Below are positions 5,709 to 6,397 of a stretch of DNA of 6,397 nucleotides, piece by piece. The number at the start of each line of letters is the position of its first letter. The first letter of the stretch is position 1. Location of the stretch: assembly GCA_003551785.1 (NCBI GenBank), contig PUNP01000139.1:1-6397 (forward strand). The letters run 5' to 3'. The notes under the pieces were generated by a model that was not told the origin of the DNA, searched no databases, and was given only the letters and a program-made list of their open reading frames with translations. Both the position numbers and the translations under genes were made by a program. The stretch comes from Candidatus Brocadiaceae bacterium (GTDB lineage Bacteria; Planctomycetota; Brocadiia; SM23-32).

Positions 5709-6062
5709 TTACATCTCTGGAATTTCCATATCACCATCCGGCTCAACTGGTTCCGGTAATTCCTGATCGTCATCTGGATCTTCCGGATCCTCCGGATCGG
5801 GAATTTCCATAGGATCTTCAGGTGGTTCCTCGGGCTCTGGCAAATCCATTTGTTGCTCCGGTTCGGGTTCCGGCATGTCCATATCCTCACCTTCATCTGG
5901 TTCCACAGGAGGATCGTCGGGCTCAAAAGGTTCGGCCTCCATAGGCTCCTGATCAAAAGCTGGTTCTTCGGGACAACCGGTAAAAAGAACACCGGAAAGT
6001 GGAAGAGTTATACATACGGCACCTGCTATCAGATAACGTTTCCAATTTACTTTAAATTTCAT
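5709..6062 (-). CDS. Extremely acidic, proline-rich putative lipoprotein
   Basis: This 117-residue protein is not a family I recognise. Residues 2-10 are basic and 11-28 hydrophobic, ending Phe-Thr-Gly-Cys30. That is a plausible lipoprotein signal with an unusual Phe at -3. The 87 residues after Cys30 comprise about 24 Glu, 16 Asp and 24 Pro, with no Lys, Arg or His. Short motifs recur: MEIP (twice), LPEP (twice) and a PDP-EDP-EDP run. The mature part must be disordered and extended, like a polyanionic brush, possibly binding cations or basic partners; function is inferred only. The start at 6062 is chosen because AGGAGG (6074-6069) sits 6 nt before it; the longer frame from 6089 has no such support. 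It follows the SurA-like gene by 65 nt with no terminator, so the two may be co-transcribed. Confidence 0.75.
   Translation of the reverse strand: MKFKVNWKRYLIAGAVCITLPLSGVLFTGCPEEPAFDQEPMEAEPFEPDDPPVEPDEGEDMDMPEPEPEQQMDLPEPEEPPEDPMEIPDPEDPEDPDDDQELPEPVEPDGDMEIPEM
5776..5802. repeat. 9-bp tandem repeat coding for Glu/Asp-Asp-Pro
   Basis: Three 9-bp units on the plus strand (5776-5784, 5785-5793, 5794-5802) all begin GGATC; the third diverges in its last bases. On the coding strand they give successive Asp-Pro-Glu steps in the acidic lipoprotein. This suggests that the acidic-proline tail grew by slippage of short in-frame units. Confidence 0.6.
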
Positions 6063-6068
6063 AAAAAA

Positions 6069-6074
6069 CCTCCT
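6069..6074 (-). promoter_or_regulatory. Ribosome binding site fixing the 6062 start
   Basis: AGGAGG lies 6 nt upstream of the ATG at 6062. It falls inside the longer open frame beginning at 6089, so the 6062 start is preferred. Confidence 0.85.
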
Positions 6075-6127
6075 AAGTAAGATTAACAAAAGTGCTAAAA
6101 AAAGAGAAACATCGGTAAAAACACAGC

Positions 6128-6397
6128 TTACTCAACCGGCTGTGGTTGCTCAGGCATAGCCGGAGTTTGAGCTTCTGCTTCTTCCTCCTTCTCTTCAATC
6201 CATTCTTCATCAAGCTCGATATCAGCTTCTTGCATCAAATTATTGATGTAATCCTCAACATGCTCTCTGAGCATCATCTGTTCCAATTGCGGTTTCATTT
6301 GCTCAAAATCTGCATCTTCAGGCATCATTTGCTGATACTGTTCAAAGATTGCTTGCAATTCTTCTTCGGAAATTTCGACTTTCTCTACGACTTTTTG
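6128..6397 (-). CDS. C-terminal part of a probable SurA/PpiC-type exported chaperone (partial)
   Basis: The frame is open to the right edge (first visible codon at 6397), so only the last 89 residues are seen. The true start is outside the window; the TTG at 6358 is an internal Leu. The visible part reads KVEISEEEL, then a Tyr-Gln-Gln helix, a second helix around FEQMKPQLEQMML, and YINNLMQEADIEL. This spacing resembles the end of SurA N-terminal-type chaperone domains (a 'vs-eel' step, a charged helix, then L-x-x-x-ADIe). Such proteins escort outer-membrane or secreted proteins in the periplasm. After this comes an acidic tail ending in Pro/Gln-rich residues. No PPIase (parvulin) domain follows the chaperone segment, although one could lie upstream. 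The family assignment is by pattern only and moderately sure. Confidence 0.5.
   Translation of the reverse strand, partial: QKVVEKVEISEEELQAIFEQYQQMMPEDADFEQMKPQLEQMMLREHVEDYINNLMQEADIELDEEWIEEKEEEAEAQTPAMPEQPQPVE

Noticed and set aside
5705..5992. 95-residue minus-strand frame overlapping the Pro/Glu-rich gene
   Set aside because: It is an out-of-frame reading of the repetitive acidic codons. The gene with the AGGAGG site and signal peptide is in the other frame.
6063..6089. Longer start for the Pro/Glu-rich lipoprotein (frame from 6089)
   Set aside because: AGGAGG lies within this extension, 6 nt before the ATG at 6062, which gives a normal signal peptide.

Overview
The window carries a compact block of genes, all on the minus strand. 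It fits a Gram-negative (two-membrane) bacterium with an AT-leaning genome. The evidence is lipoprotein-type signal peptides, a SurA-like periplasmic chaperone tail, a UbiB/ABC1-type membrane kinase-like protein, LepA, AcpS and YggT. The phylum cannot be fixed from the sequence. The housekeeping proteins are clearly bacterial, while the acidic exported proteins are not families I recognise.

In transcription order (right to left): (1) 6397-6128, the C-terminal end of a probable SurA/PpiC-type exported chaperone with an acidic Pro/Gln tail, running off the window. (2) 6062-5709, a tiny, extremely acidic, proline-rich putative lipoprotein, closed by a strong intrinsic terminator (5692-5656). (3) 5602-4961, a larger acidic putative lipoprotein with two copies of a CxxC motif, closed by a second strong terminator (4885-4852). 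(4) A near-consensus sigma-70-type promoter (4843-4815) driving acpS (4769-4389) and the tightly coupled yggT (4385-4149), followed by a third terminator (4099-4074). (5) lepA (4059-2266), whose ATG lies only 14 nt after that terminator, then ubiB/ABC1 (2193-490). (6) 1-489, which has no convincing gene. It holds a 12-bp tandem repeat, an inverted copy of its core, and a perfect 11-bp stem-loop just past the ubiB stop.

The right third looks like a small envelope module: an exported chaperone followed by two negatively charged lipoprotein candidates. The two lipoproteins have similar N-terminal designs (Gly-Cys, then x-Glu-Glu-Pro). The middle and left are housekeeping: acyl-carrier-protein activation, a small membrane protein, an elongation factor and a membrane-anchored atypical kinase. 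The points most worth checking are the CxxC-duplicated acidic lipoprotein, the acidic lipoprotein with no Lys, Arg or His after its cysteine, the terminator sitting almost on the lepA start, and the altered guanine-recognition motif of LepA (TKID instead of NKID). No complete, clearly new multi-gene system can be demonstrated from this window alone.
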